A stretch of DNA of 64,000 nt from Pardosa pseudoannulata (lineage: Eukaryota; Arthropoda; Arachnida; Araneae; Lycosidae). The translations under genes were made by a program, and so were the position numbers. The stretch is from NCBI GenBank assembly GCA_032207245.1, contig CM063502.1, forward strand, positions 118,335,429-118,399,428. The letters are read 5' to 3'. The notes beneath the pieces were generated by a model. The model worked only from the letters and a program-made list of their open reading frames with translations. It was not told the origin of the DNA and searched no databases. Shown in pieces: positions 51,160 to 62,940 of this stretch (position 1 is its first letter; each line of letters starts with the position of its first letter).

Positions 51160-51290
51160 ATCACAAATGTAATTAGATTAAATTAAAATTCCCACATCGC
51201 CTGTACGGGGATTCAATCCTGGGACTTCATGGATTTCTCATACTGAAGCCCGTTGCGCTGACCACTACGCCACAGATACGTTAGCAGTAA
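51160..51290 (-). mobile_element. tRNA-derived SINE, second family
   Basis: The minus strand reads TGGCGTAGTGGTCAGCG (A box), an anticodon-like region, then GGATTGAATCC (B box), followed by a body ending in an A/T-rich tail. The sequence outside the boxes is unlike family 1. No acceptor stem closes it, so it is probably a SINE rather than a tRNA gene. Confidence 0.6.
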
Positions 51291-51339
51291 AGGGTTTCAA
51301 GTGGCATTATAATAATCTCAATAAGTGCGGAATTCTGGA

Positions 51340-51489
51340 TTTTTAATTAAAAAACATTTTCTATATGATCAAATTTTGAATCTAAACCATTCTCGAATCT
51401 ACTTAATTACATACACAAAATTTCATCAAAATTAGTCCAGCCGTTTAGGAGGAGTTCTATTACTAACACACGGACAGAAGAATTTTATA
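51340..51489 (+). mobile_element. RTE-like LINE 3' tail
   Basis: AATTTCATCAAAATTAGTCC, then AGCCGTTTAGGAG and ACACACGGACAGA, followed by a TACA repeat, is the usual 3' end of RTE-clade LINEs in arthropods. No coding part is attached (5' truncated). The adjoining CA repeat probably grew from its TACA tail. Confidence 0.65.
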
Positions 51490-51504
51490 CATACATACAT
51501 ACAT

Positions 51505-51549
<45 letters not shown>
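51490..51549 (+). repeat. Microsatellite (TACA)n(CA)n(TA)n
   Basis: It continues directly from the RTE-like tail and runs directly into LTR-like copy 3. Confidence 0.97.
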
Positions 51550-51550
<1 letters not shown>

Positions 51551-52061
51551 GTAATATATCAAAATTATTTCAGTTTAATATTTCCTTAAAAACCTCCTCC
51601 CTCCCATTCTAATTCCTTAAAATCTTTTTCCCAGCCTCTAATTGTCTGAATCAAAGGAGTGTCCTCAACTTAAAGTTCTTACGATACATTTCCTAAAGTT
51701 TTCTGTCCTATAGATGTAAATTTTCTGTCCATTCAACACGTTTTCCAGCTGTCGCCGGCAAATAGCGCAGATTTTCTCCTGATCTTAACAGTTAAATTCG
51801 CTGACTAAGTTTTTTGTCCCTTGGGAAAATTCTTTCTGTCTTCACTCTTGGGTGCACCTCTGTTCCAGAAGAGCGATTTTTGTGTCTTTATTTTGCCTGT
51901 CGTTGACTAGTAAATATGTCCGTTTTAGTAACTCTAAAATAAATTTTTAATTAGACTTATGCCGTTCTCTTCAATGTAGGCCGACTGCATCGTTACTACT
52001 TCTAGCTGATTAGGCTTCTTCTTGCCCAGTAGCCCGGGCAAGTAAAAATAATAGGGCTACA
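51550..52061 (+). mobile_element. LTR-like element, copy 3 (512 bp)
   Basis: It begins TGTAATATATC directly after a CA/TA microsatellite and ends AGGGCTACA. The next bases (TAATTATTGTGACCAGAGG) are shared with copy 1 and may be a decayed primer-binding site; another CA/TA microsatellite then starts. It lines up with copies 1 and 2 throughout. No internal region remains. Confidence 0.62.
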
Positions 52062-52090
52062 TAATTATTGTGACCAGAGGAAATAATTTT

Positions 52091-52275
<185 letters not shown>

Positions 52276-53770
52276 GTATATATGCATTCTCACTGTTATT
52301 CTTTCCGATTATTCATGTTCAGCTTCCAGCAACCAAACTTCCTTCTGGAAAGTTAGAAGGAGTCTAGGAAGTTATTGTATCATAATTAGTTCATTAGTTC
52401 ACTCTCATTCTCATTTACAAGATAAAAAAATGCCATTTCAAGAAATCATTGAAAAACATGCTTCTTAATGAGTGGGACAATAATTGATTGTAAGTTTCAT
52501 TTTTAAAATTTTCCTCTTCAAAAAACAGAAACTTTATAAATTATGTATTTTTAAAATGGCTGTAACACAATTTTTTAATCCCCATATGAACAATTCGAAT
52601 TTTGGGAAATTTTCCCTATCCCTGTTCCCTTTGAGATTTAAAATATATTAACTACATCTTAGTTTTTGAGGAAAAACTGAAATGACAAAGAAAATAATGA
52701 GCGATTTTCATTACCAGTCTAAAAAAAAAAGCATAATTGGAATTATTAACACTTTTCATATAAAAAATTACATAATGAAATTAAAGCGATTAAGAATATT
52801 CTCTTCAAATTAAAATACATTTTTGCTACCTTTTGTGTACAAAGAAATGGAGATTTCTTTAAAAATTACATTTTTAGTTCCTAGAAAACTTATAATTGCT
52901 GATTTTGAGAATTGTTAATGGAGTTAGAATTTGCATTTTTCGTTTAAATAATAAATTGAAAGTACTCTCTAAGGTAAAATATCTTTAATCCTTTGGATAG
53001 TATTTTTTCAAGCTTAAGTGATAATATTAATGAAATGCTAATGACATATCTTAAATCCTTGGAATTTTCTCAAGTAGTATTTTATCAATAACTTTCCATA
53101 AATACAAATAAACAAAAATAAATACATAATTTCTTCTTATTTTTTATTTTTGACTAAAAGTAGTTAATCGTTTTTACTTGAGAAAAGAAATGTTAAGCTG
53201 ACACCAAAGCAAGTATATGTGTACAATAGAATTTTGAAGGCAATGGCTTTTAAAGTAATAGTCCAAATAAATTCATTATTCTTATTTTTATTAAACTTGA
53301 CGTTATGCCGTCCTGGGAGAATCTAGAAAGCAAGAAAAAGTGATCTTTTAAAGGATTTTCTCTTCTTGTCACTTATTTAGAACAACAGATAACGAAAATT
53401 TAATAAAAACGTTTATTTAATTGTCATTATCTGTTTTATACTTTAATTTTTATTATTTTGTTATCAGCTTAGTAAATAGCTTGATTTGGCCTCGTATGTC
53501 TTAAGTGGCTACCCCATCATAAAAATAGATCTGTCAGTTAATTTTTTACCCAAGAATTAGAATAAGTGGAATGAATAGAAAAATCCAAGCAAATTCCATC
53601 ATTAAAAATCAGTGATCAAGAATTTTTTGTAAAACAATTTGCAGTCTTTTCCCTGATACACCTTACCTTGTTATATTGTCAGAGTTTCTACTGGAAACTC
53701 TGACTGGAAATCCTAACTGGACCGTCGATATAAAATATCCAATAAATACTCACCAGATTAAATAACTTTT
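52276..53770. other. AT-rich stretch without a recognised feature
   Basis: No gene or repeat recognised. Confidence 0.5.
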
Positions 53771-53876
53771 TTAACCCCTTCCGGTACGATTTAATAATGA
53801 AAAACTGTGCGTGAAGTAACCATTTATTTTTTTACTTAAAAAACTTGTTTCATTTTACAATTCTTACATATTCCTA

Positions 53877-54740
53877 CCCATATTGGACCGCTGTCCTATA
53901 AACAGGACAGCAAATAAAATTCCATTTAATAATAAAGTTATAAATATTTTCTGAGTGGATTTTATTTTAACACCTTTAAAATAGACACACTTTAGCACAG
54001 TAACAAAAAAAAAAAAACAAAAAAAAAAAAAACTGAGAAATCAAATTATATTGTATTGTAAAATTTATTTTCAGCAACCTCTTAAAAATTGTCATTTTTT
54101 AATCTTTAATTTTATATTTATTATTATTTTTTTAACATTGTGGAGGGTTTTTTAGTTTAAAAACAGAGCTAATAATGTAGCTGAAAGTTTTTATTGAAAA
54201 ATATATTTTACACATGTATTTTGTAAGTGTAAAAAAGGTGCCCTAAAATTAAGACGACTGTTCAATCTCGATTATTTTTCCAATAATTCGATATTGCATT
54301 GATAGCAAACATTCTTTTCTTATCTTTCAATGTAAACAAGTTCAAACCCCTGTTCACACTCCTGGACACAACAAGGGGTAAATAGGTATCTATTCTATTA
54401 AAAAAAACTGGAGATTGAAAGATAAACTTACTCTCTTACTGCCAGTTCAACAACTGCAAGAGAAAACCTACAACAGTATGCTTAAAATGTAATGTTGGAC
54501 TTTGTTTTGACTGTTTCCCCAAATTTCCTCTATGAATCAGCCTAATGCAATGTAAGTAATATATGTTAAGTTTTAGTAGTGTATTGAACCATTGTCCTAT
54601 ATATAGGACAGCCAATTACATAAAAATTAAAAATATTTTTTCAACATTTTGGTTTTATATACTTAGTTACACCATATTAATGATATGGGTTAAGTTTCAG
54701 TAACTTACAGAAATATTTAGTTGGTGTGGTACAATATGGG
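53877..54740 (+). mobile_element. Second piggyBac-like element, nested, 864 bp
   Basis: Its ends are CCCATATTGGACC and, inverted, CCCATATTGTACC. TTAA follows the right end (54741-54744); the left TTAA is reduced to TA with a few host bases lost, seen by comparison with copy 1. Subterminal palindromes lie at both sides: GCTGTCCT and AGGACAGC arms (53890-53911) and a perfect TGTCCTATATATAGGACA (54593-54610). It encodes a remnant of a piggyBac cysteine-rich domain. Confidence 0.82.
54440..54535 (+). pseudogene. piggyBac cysteine-rich domain, nested element
   Basis: The plus-strand frame reads CQFNNCKRKPTTVC, LKCNVGLCFDC and FPKFPL before a TGA at 54533-54535. The C-x4-C, C-x2-C, C-x2-C spacing and the VCLKCNVGLC core match the terminal zinc-binding domain of piggyBac/PGBD-type transposases. 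All six cysteines in view are kept, unlike the outer element. The catalytic domain is missing, and a stop closes the frame about 10 codons upstream. Confidence 0.75.
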
Positions 54741-55211
54741 TTAAAATCCCCTTTTTACATAGTGTTAAATAATATCAGAAAAGGTATAATTAAGAAAATA
54801 TCAAAGCAAAACATTAATAAGGTATACAGATAATAGTCTTCAAGATAGTGGTACTTTTCAAAACAAAGTGCAAAGGAATACTGAATTGTTTACACCGCTA
54901 GAGAGTCTCACTTCTAATTTGATTCTTGTAACACGCACGGCATTTCTTAGTAGGTTTTTTTTTATTCTGACTCATCAATTTGGCAGTGACTTGTACCAAG
55001 AAATTCTAAATAAACAATATGTAATAGTGACCTGGTATTTCCACAAGTAACAAAAGTCTTGCTAAATTCAGTATACTAGAAATTATAAACTAAATTAATT
55101 ATCATATTTAACATTAACTTTAGTCGCATGACGAGTGTAGCTCGTCATTGTGCGGTATGGAATGAAAAACCAATAACGAGCTAGACTCGTCATTTTACCG
55201 GAAGGGGTTAA

Positions 55212-55564
55212 ACGCATGACTAAAGTAAATACGATGTTTCTGGTTCTATTCCAGTTGCTGTTACACGTACCAGGCCTTTGTCTTTATTGTCTATATCTTG
55301 ATCAAGAGGACTTGGCTGGAGAAGCTATGTGTTTCTAACAGTTGAAGCTATTACCCAATATTGAATCCTGGCACGGATTACCTTTGTAGATTGAAAATAG
55401 AATTCATACCAGTCTCTACTCTCCGTAATCAGTTTTCCGAATACGATAACCGTTTAAGTGATGATCGACTCTCTCATTCATAGAGCTTCTAAACACCCCT
55501 TTAGGGGTTCCTTTGGATTGCACTTTCCTCGTCTATACTAAATGTGCTGCTTGATATAAATGTT
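55212..55564. other. Unclassified moderately complex sequence
   Basis: More complex than typical local DNA, but with no recognised motif or repeat. Confidence 0.4.
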
Positions 55565-55568
55565 CTAA

Positions 55569-55702
55569 GGGCCGGTATCACCAAATTGTTTAACAGCTAA
55601 CCGCGATTAATCTCTGTTTAAACAGAGAATTGCGTCACAACATTTGTTGATGCCATGGGTTAATCGCGGTTAGCCGGTAAACGACTTTGGTGAGACCGGC
55701 CC
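55569..55702. mobile_element. MITE, 134 bp, same family as 39574-39704
   Basis: Ends GGGCCGGTATCACCAAA and, inverted, GGGCCGGTCTCACCAAAGTC. Flanks are CTAA and TAAG, so the TTAA duplication has decayed. A perfect 18-bp palindrome TCTCTGTTTAAACAGAGA (55611-55628) lies inside. Confidence 0.85.
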
Positions 55703-56858
55703 TAAGGATACTAGTTCACCTAAATCATCCTTTAATGTAATCTTCTAAATCTGAATAAAATTCTATTTTAAACCGAATACTGTACATGTTGATATTCGAT
55801 CCACTAGTTGTGTATGTAGAAGAGAATTTGTTTTGTGCTTTTGTCTCTGTAAAACACAAAACTAAAGAATCCTATAAAGAGTTGTCTTAAACATAATAGA
55901 GGTTAGAGGCAGTTGGATGTGGTACTTTCTACCGAGAAAAGAAAAAAAATTGTAATTGGTTGGGGCAGTCATAGTTTTGTCAGAATATACACCAATATAG
56001 ACTTAAGTAAACTGTTTATTCTTACCAGTACGCAAATTCTATTAGACATTCTAACATCCAGGATGACTTCTGGACTCTGTGGGTGTCCACTGAATGTTCA
56101 TTAGAACCTATGTGCTGTTGATGAAGATTTACTCCTCCAGATTATGTTATTACCCTAAGTTTTATAATGTAAATCTAAAGGAATGCATGCGATGTTTCAT
56201 AAAACAAAAATGGGAAAACAAACAGTTATATCTAAAGAAATTTTTCGTAAGTGTATTTGCTTCATTAAAATTAAATATTTTTAGATAGATTCTTCTACAT
56301 TTTGTTAACATTTTAGATCACTGCAACCGATTGGAACTCAACGGATATTACCAAGAATAGCCAGAACAAAAATAAGAATATCTAAAATAATTTTTATCCA
56401 AAGAATTGATAAAGTAAATAAATTTAGTAAAACTCCTTCATAAAATATTCTTTTCTTATTGTAGTACTTAAATTAGATGTCGTTTGATAAACTTTTACAA
56501 TGATTTACTCGAATTCTTTTGGAGTATTTCAGTTATTTTAAAAAGCATAATTAGAAGAAATAGGATAATTTACAGTATTTAGAATACAATACATCCAAAA
56601 GAAGTTCGTTGTTCTAAAAATATTTCTGTTATTTATTTAAATGCTCCACTTGACAAAATCTAAAACATTCTTGCAAATGTCCCTTTTTATAGAAATATCC
56701 GTAATATGTGTTTTGACAGGTACAGAAAAAATTAAATTGCAATTTTATCTACTTCCTTAATTGTCATATTAAATATTACTGTATAAAAATGTAACATTTA
56801 ATAACTGGACAAAGTTTTATGAAGGAACTTTGCTAAATTTGTTTATTTTATAATTTGT
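55703..56858. other. AT-rich stretch; partial repeat of 57300-57450 at its end
   Basis: The segment 56644-56790 (CTTGACAAAATCTAAAACATTC, GGTACAGAAAAAATTAAATT) recurs at 57328-57451, so the tandem array between them is bracketed by a duplication. No gene. Confidence 0.6.
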
Positions 56859-57350
56859 ATAAAAATACTTTTAGAGATTCTTGCTATTTTTGTTAATATT
56901 TCTGTGTTTACGAAAATATTTCATTCGACAAAAGAAAACTTAGTTAGATAAAAATACCTTTAGAGATTCTTATTTTTGTTCTTACTATTCTTGTTAATAT
57001 TTCTGTGATTTACGAAACTGTTTCACTCGACAAAATAAAAATTACTTGGATAAAAATACTTTTAGAGATCCTTACTTTTGTTCTTGCTATTCTTGTTAAT
57101 ACTTCTGTGATTTATGAAAATGTTTCACTCGACAAAATAAAAATTACTTGGATAAAAATACTTTTAGAGATTCTTATTTTTGTTCTTGCTATTCTTGTTA
57201 ATACTTCTGTGATTTACGAAAATGTTGCACTCGACAAAATATAAATTACTTAGATAAAAATACTTTTAGAGGTTCTTATTTTTGTTCTTACAATTCTTGT
57301 TAATATTTCTGTGATTTACGAAAATGTTTCTCTTGACAAAATCTAAAACA
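56859..57350. repeat. Tandem repeat, 102-bp unit, about 5 copies
   Basis: Units begin ATAAAAATAC at 56859 (shortened), 56948, 57050, 57152 and 57254. Because 102 is a multiple of three, a frame of 79 codons stays open across three units and spells a 34-residue hydrophobic repeat. I see no start context, flanking gene or known domain. Confidence 0.92.
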
Positions 57351-57449
57351 TTCTTGCAAATGCAACTTTTTAAAGAAATGTTCTGACAGGTACAGAAAAA
57401 ATTAAATTACAATTTTATCTACTTCCTTAATTGTCATATTAAATATTAC

Positions 57450-57860
57450 AGCTTATCTCCGCAGAGCAACTGCAACATTTTATTAATATTTTGAATTTTC
57501 TCTCTTCGGGGAACTATAAATCCTCGCATGCTAATACAAAAGACGTAGCGGATTCGAAAGTGAATTCCGAAATCAATAAATAATTATCGCATTATCCGCC
57601 GGAAATCTGAATAGCGAAATATTAATTAAACGCTTTAAAAAAATCTTCCCTATTGTTTCCAGTTGTAAAACTTGTTAGGAGAAGACCATTTTTCTTGAAG
57701 GAAATTTCATTAATCTTTCAAAAAGAAATTTATTCGCTAGCCTAATTGTTTCAATAACGTTTCATTAATTGGATATTTTTAATAAGGCATATTTCTCGCT
57801 GCGAGGAGAATTTCAGCATTTAATGCAATTGAAATTTTAATATGAATATTCAAAATGTTA
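57450..57860. other. Possible conserved noncoding block
   Basis: About 400 bp of unique, complex sequence, denser in CpG than its flanks, with homeodomain-like words (AATAATTATCG, TAATTAAACGC, CATTAATTGG) and CTATAAATC close to ATGCTAATAC (57514-57537), shared with 16953-16974. No open frame or transposon end explains it. Enhancer function is inference. Confidence 0.35.
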
Positions 57861-58669
57861 TGGATTCTGTCGAATGAGTAATGTACAGTACATATTTGCA
57901 TTTCAATATTTTTGAAGTTTTATTCTTATATGCACTCTAGAAAAACTATGATGTTGGGAAAAAACAGGTGAAATAAGATTTTGAAATTGTCTTACTCTTA
58001 TTTAATATATATCTCCTTCAATACTCGCTCAGGTTTTCTCTACACTTCGACATTTACACGATACTACATTTCATAATATTGCCACATCAGACTTGAAACC
58101 TTTGACATAATACTTCAGAAGTTATTTCCGTTTTCGGGGGTACAAGTAACAGTATAAACAGATGTTGTTATTGTTAAAGAAAATGTTTTCAATATTTTCT
58201 TGAAAAATTCTTTTAAGAACTATTCAAAAAGTTTGTTTGGAATGAAGCTTATTATTATACATTAAATGAACATTTTCCAAAATAAACGAAAATATTTGGC
58301 CCGAACACTTTTATAGTTTTATTTAAAGAAATATTTTATTTAATACTGTTTTTTTTTAAATTTCATCTATTTAGACGTTAATATTTAAAGGTGAGTGTAA
58401 ATCAACATATTTTTATAACTATTTAAGATCTTTTATTATTCTGATTTCTTTGTTTGTAATTTGCATTTATCAGATTATTTGATATGTAAATTATTCTAGA
58501 TGCAGAAGTTGCTAATGACACCTTAGCAGATGATGGCATGTAGAGTGATGGATTTATCATGGACTAGGTAAAAGTATATTTTCACCATGCCCTACTTAAT
58601 TTGTGCTTATTGTGTTTGAATAGGCGTACTCTCACTACTTTGTCTAAGATCTGTGAATTTCCATGTTTC
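57861..58669. other. AT-rich stretch without a recognised feature
   Basis: No gene or repeat recognised. Confidence 0.5.
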
Positions 58670-58673
58670 TTAA

Positions 58674-59171
58674 CCCATTAATGCTTTACGTCCTTTTTTA
58701 GGATCAGCTAAAATTAGCTTGAAGAATTTCTACTTCTTTTTCGTTGATGAGTGTTATTTTACAGAAAGAGTAGGTGACAATCTCTACCAAATTTTCGGAT
58801 ATCTGCTATTATTTTTAATTTTGTCATTTAGATCGACATTTTATGATTTTTCAAGCCTCCTGCGTAACTTTACTTTTCCGACTGATACATCGACTGATAT
58901 GACGAAAACTAGCTTTATCTGTTGTAAAGCTTCACTTTACAGTTGTTTGTTTAAGTGTGATATTTAACAAAACTCTTATCACTTTGTTGTTTTTTGTGTG
59001 TAAATGGCATCGTATAGTGTTTAAAATGTCATTTGTCACTAATAAAGAAGGGCTTCAATATTCATAATTGTTTAAATTTCTTGTATGTTTTACTCTCGTG
59101 TGTCCATAAATACTTAAGTTTTAGATATTCATCAATATATATTTGAGAGAAGAAACTTGGGATTAAATGGG
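58674..59171 (+). mobile_element. Third piggyBac-like element, 498 bp
   Basis: TTAA at 58670-58673 and 59172-59175; ends CCCATTAATGC and, inverted, CCCATTTAATCCC, akin to the nested element at 53877. A small palindrome TCCTTTTTTAGGA (58691-58703) lies 17 bases inside the left end. An open frame with a possible cysteine-rich domain and a downstream AATAAA (59040-59045) lie within. Confidence 0.68.
58719..58967 (+). pseudogene. Possible piggyBac transposase C-terminus
   Basis: The frame's last 21 residues read TKTSFICCKASLYSCLFKC followed by DI and a stop. The paired cysteines and the LFKC end resemble the piggyBac terminal cysteine-rich domain, and the frame lies inside a TTAA element with the right orientation. 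The N-terminal ~55 residues match nothing I know, and the catalytic domain is missing. A weaker call than the other two domains. Confidence 0.45.
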
Positions 59172-59305
59172 TTAACAGCTTGTAAAATTAATTGGATGTT
59201 TTTGAATAGTTCTTAAAATTTTTCTTCTTTATTCTACTTTTTGTGTGCCTTTAAACTTCAAAGGCATTAAAATACGAATACTTTGCTAAGGAATAGTCAT
59301 CCTCA

Positions 59306-59745
59306 TTATTGATAGGACAACTCAGGGTTGGCCAAGGCTTTCTGCTGAACACTTTCATTACATCCTACTTTTCAACCTGGTCTGCCAATTCTTTACTCCT
59401 ATTTCTTTAATATTTGATACAATTGACAACGGAATTTAGGCTTTCTTGTGACGGGGCGTATAAGGCTTTAAAATGAACACTTTCGTCATTGGATATACTT
59501 TGTCCATCCTTATGACATGAGCAGCCCAGTGCATTCTTTTAGTTTTGATGTTTTTATTATATCGTCTTCTCTAAAGGTTATAGGAATTTCCGAGTTCATA
59601 CTTCGTTGCTAAATACCATTTTTACACCACCAGGGTGCTCTTCAAGCCCTTCCTTTCGAAAACTGTGATTTTGTGTTTTCCCTTCTTAGAGATTAAGTTT
59701 CCAGACCATACATTAGTACTGGTCTAATAAGATTTTTTTAGACAA
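59306..59745 (-). pseudogene. Non-LTR reverse transcriptase, C-terminal region
   Basis: Minus-strand frames spell the familiar tail of LINE reverse transcriptases: LIRPVLMYGLET (59706-59735), a partial FERKGL-like stretch, NSEIPITFREDDIIKTSKL, KRMHWAAHVIRMDKVYPMTK (59490-59540; family RLRWAGHV-RMD), IGVKNWQTRLKSRM-like, and QKALANPELSYQ with a stop at 59306-59308. The polymerase active site lies upstream in such proteins and is missing. Frameshifts and stops break it at least four times. Clade uncertain (RTE-like or similar). Confidence 0.82.
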
Positions 59746-60270
59746 GCAACTTTGTTTATCAGTATTATCTACTGATAAACAAAAGCAAGCAAGATTTTTG
59801 ATGAAAGCAAGATTTTTCAAAAAGGATCGAAATCCAAAGAAGGCTTTGTTAACCAATGAAATGTCTTTCTGAATTTTACTAAAATGTAATTTTTGCCACA
59901 ACACAAGATCTAATGTAATTAAAACAGGTCATAGTCTAAAATGCATAAGGGCAAAATTTTAGATGACTCAGTGCATCAACCGATGGTGTTTTCCGTACAG
60001 GCATATACTTGATTTTAGAGTGTAAGAAAGGTATTCAATGTAAATTCTGAAATTTATAATTAATATGTAAATCTTAGCATTTAAAATACACGTAAACCCT
60101 AATACACTTAATTCATAACATTTTAAAAATTTGTAACGGCAGGAGTAGGATTATTTTCACTTCTGAATGTTGTTGATTGTATAGATATTATACACTCATA
60201 ATGAGGGTGATACTTTTTCCTGCCTTCTCGACATAAAAATATCTTATTAAAAGACATAGCAGTTTCTTTG
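59746..60270. other. AT-rich stretch without a recognised feature
   Basis: No gene or repeat recognised. Confidence 0.5.
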
Positions 60271-60950
60271 TAAAGCAAATGGGACTGGGGAGAATCATTA
60301 AACGTCACAAAAGTGCAACCCTTCTGCAAATTGCTGCAGATTTTAATGATGGGCCATCAACAAGTGTCAGCGTGCGAACCATTTAACGAAACATCATCGA
60401 TATGGGCTTTTGGAGCCGAAGACCCTCTCTTGTACCCTTTATGACTGCACGACACAAAACTTTACGTCTTGTCTGGGTTTATTAATACCAACATTGAACT
60501 GTTGATGACTGGAAACACGTGGCCTGGTTTGATGACTTTTGTTTCAAATTGTATAGAGCTGATGGACGTGTAAGGGTATGGAGACAATCTTATAAATACA
60601 TGGACATTGCATGTTAACAGAGGACTGTTGAAGCTGTAAAGTCTCTGTGGTAGTAGGGGAAGCATGCAGAGGGAGTGATATGTACCCCCTGATACGTCTA
60701 GATACGACTCTGACAGGTGACACGCACATAAGCATCCTGTCTGATCACCAGCACCCATTCATGTCCATTGTGCATTTCGATGGACTTGAGGAATTCTAGC
60801 AGAACAATGCGACACTCCACACTTCCAGAATTGCTACAGAGTGAATCCAGGAACACTCTTCTGATTTTAAACACTTCCACTGGCAACCACCATCTCCAGA
60901 CGGGAAAATTATTGAGCATATCTGGAATACCTGTTTATCTGAAATACCTT
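60271..60950 (+). pseudogene. Tc1-like transposase pseudogene with 36-residue D-E spacing
   Basis: Plus-strand frames cover most of a Tc1-like transposase: helix-turn-helix part (KRHKSATLLQIAADFNDGPS, VSVRTI, MGFWSRRPSLVP, 60285-60460), first catalytic block DDWKHVAWFDDFCF with RVRVWRQ (60505-60580), then the second and third blocks QNNATLHTSR and SPDGKIIEHIWNTC (60797-60930). The second aspartate has become asparagine (AAC at 60803-60805, family QDNA); the glutamate is kept (GAG at 60914-60916). Exactly 36 residues separate them, as in the DD36E group, rather than 34. Stops at several places and at least one frame change make it non-functional. Terminal repeats were not found. Confidence 0.85.
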
Positions 60951-61722
60951 GCTGTATATATCTCTACCACCTCATACTGTTAGGGATATATGGATAGTGT
61001 ATAATACTTTGTATATATGCACGTGTTTCTGTGTGTGTATGTATTTGCTGTGCACTAAAAAAAGTTGGAACCGTGACGAAGTTTTACATGGGGATTCAGG
61101 GGAGTCTAGGAATTGTTTTAGTTCATTCAAATATCCAGGGTGCGTGGGAATAGAACGATTTTTTAAAAATCAAATTGCGATTGTTGACTCTTTTTAGGCA
61201 CTATAGGTCTATATTTTTCTTTTTCTGTACGTCCTAAAATAGTTACATTCTTTTAGGCAATTTATATTATGTGATAGCATTGAAAATGTGCTTTCAGGTA
61301 AAACATTTTTTTCTTGCTATTTGACAATATTTTACTCATTTCATTTTATCAGCTTTAACTTGATATATTTGAATTCAGTTGCTCCATTATTTTATATCCA
61401 TGCGTAAATCTTATTCCATCGCTAACAGCGGTATTACTTTAAAAAATATTTTATATTTATATCATAGTATTATATTTATTTGTAGTTACAGTTGTTCTCT
61501 TTAAGTGAACTGTCAAAAACAAACCATTTTTTCGTTTGTAAATAACCAAATATAATCCTTTTATTTCTTTAAATTATATTTCTTTAAAGTTAATGATTAA
61601 AATTAAATTTAAATGAATGTGTTCTAAATGAATTACTTTATTTTAGAAATTGTTTATGTTGTTAGTGTAAGATATTCCAAAAACTGGTTTGAATTTTGAA
61701 ATAGATATAACTTTTTTTTGGG
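60951..61722. other. AT-rich stretch without a recognised feature
   Basis: No gene or repeat recognised. Confidence 0.5.
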
Positions 61723-62190
61723 CTACTTAATTGCCCAGACCGAATACTGGGCACAAAGAGGGAAGTTAAAGTACATAAAAATGGGCTTTAATTATTTCCA
61801 TGTAAACTCACATTTCTTTTATCAATAGACCTACCTGTCTTCTGAACCTTCATTTGGGAACCTTAATTGCCCAAACCGAATACTGAGCCCAAAGCGGGTA
61901 CTTAAAGTATGAAAAAAAAAGTTTCTTATAAAAAAAATTATTGTTTAGACAGAAAACGGAGACCAAACTTTCTAGTTTAAGTTTATAAAAAGGGCCTTAA
62001 AAGAGTAATTATTTTCAAGTAAGTTCACATTTTTATTAACCACTGGCCCTATATATCTTCTGAACCTTCATTTTTGGACCTTTATTGTCTCAATTGAATG
62101 CTTGGTAAGAGCGAATAAATAATATACATAAAGAAAGGTCCTTAAAAGAGTAATTATTTTTAAGTAAGTTCATATTTCTGTTATCCACTG
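61723..62190. repeat. Imperfect tandem repeat, three diverged units
   Basis: Units share TTAATTGCCCARACCGAATA, ACTTAAAGTA, and TCTTCTGAACCTTCATTT. The first two are ~138 bp apart; the third (from about 62078) keeps only part, including GAGTAATTATTTT and AAGTAAGTTCA also found between. Confidence 0.75.
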
Positions 62191-62768
62191 CATCTACATG
62201 TCTTGTTATCATCTCTTTTCTCAGACAGTGGAAGGAAACAAGTATTTTTGAATGAAAAAGAGCTAAAAATGCAGACTTTACTTGTTACTGACAAAGTACG
62301 GACACCTACACTTCAAAGAAAAAAATATTTTTGTCATCTGACCAGTATTAAGTTTCTAAATTTAGAATTCTTGAAGGCGAAAAATATTTATTGACATACC
62401 CACATGAGAGGTGTTTTAAGGAAAAATGCACCTACGTAGTACAGAAGGCTAAGACTCTAGGACAGGGTGTGGGGGGGGGGGTAAAAGATAAGTTCGTATT
62501 TCTAAAAAAGCTATATTTATCGTGAAAACGAAGGTTTTTAAATTTAACGTGAATATTGTATGAGAATTTTCCTTATTTCTGTTATTCTGCTTTTTAATAA
62601 AATGTAAGTTTTATATACCTTATGTGTACATCTAGTAATCAAGTTTTGCCATCTACATAATTTTTTTATTTTAAGCAATTGTAACATAAACAATTGTTTA
62701 TTGGATCTTTGTGAAGAGTGAGTGGGTTACAAGCTGTTTATGTAAATTATTGATTCTGAAGAGTGTTT
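62191..62768. other. AT-rich stretch with an 11-base G run
   Basis: G run at 62471-62481. No gene recognised. Confidence 0.5.
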
Positions 62769-62940
62769 GTTTTGGTTTAAATCGCTTTAGTCTACTTATG
62801 GTACACGAAATCTAATCATACCGGGACCTACTGCTTAAAGCTGATTCCAAACATCTATGAAAACCCCTACAAGGAGTGGGGTTGGAAACCATAAACTGTG
62901 GTAACGAAGAGCAGAGCACTACCCATTTTGTTGACATTCA
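62769..62940 (-). mobile_element. tRNA-derived SINE (family 1), diverged
   Basis: Minus-strand copy: tail (ACTAAAGCGATTTAAACC) near 62775, body block GGTCCCGGTATGATTAG, and a tRNA-like head with weakened boxes (GGGTAGTGCTCTGCTCTTCG) near 62900-62930. Confidence 0.72.

Larger units (their letters stand above)
53771..55211 (-). mobile_element. piggyBac-derived element, copy 2, carrying a nested element
   Basis: TTAA at 53771-53774 and 55208-55211; ends CCCCTTCCGGTA and TACCGGAAGGGG as in copy 1 at 32028-32566. The outer parts (53775-53874 and 54745-55207) align with copy 1 almost base for base. They are separated by an 864-bp insertion at a site that reads GTAATTAAAATC in copy 1. The minus-strand transposase tail is also present here, more decayed. 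Confidence 0.88.

Noticed and set aside
62471..62481. G-quadruplex from an 11-base G run
   Set aside because: Only one run is present, with no further G tracts close enough.
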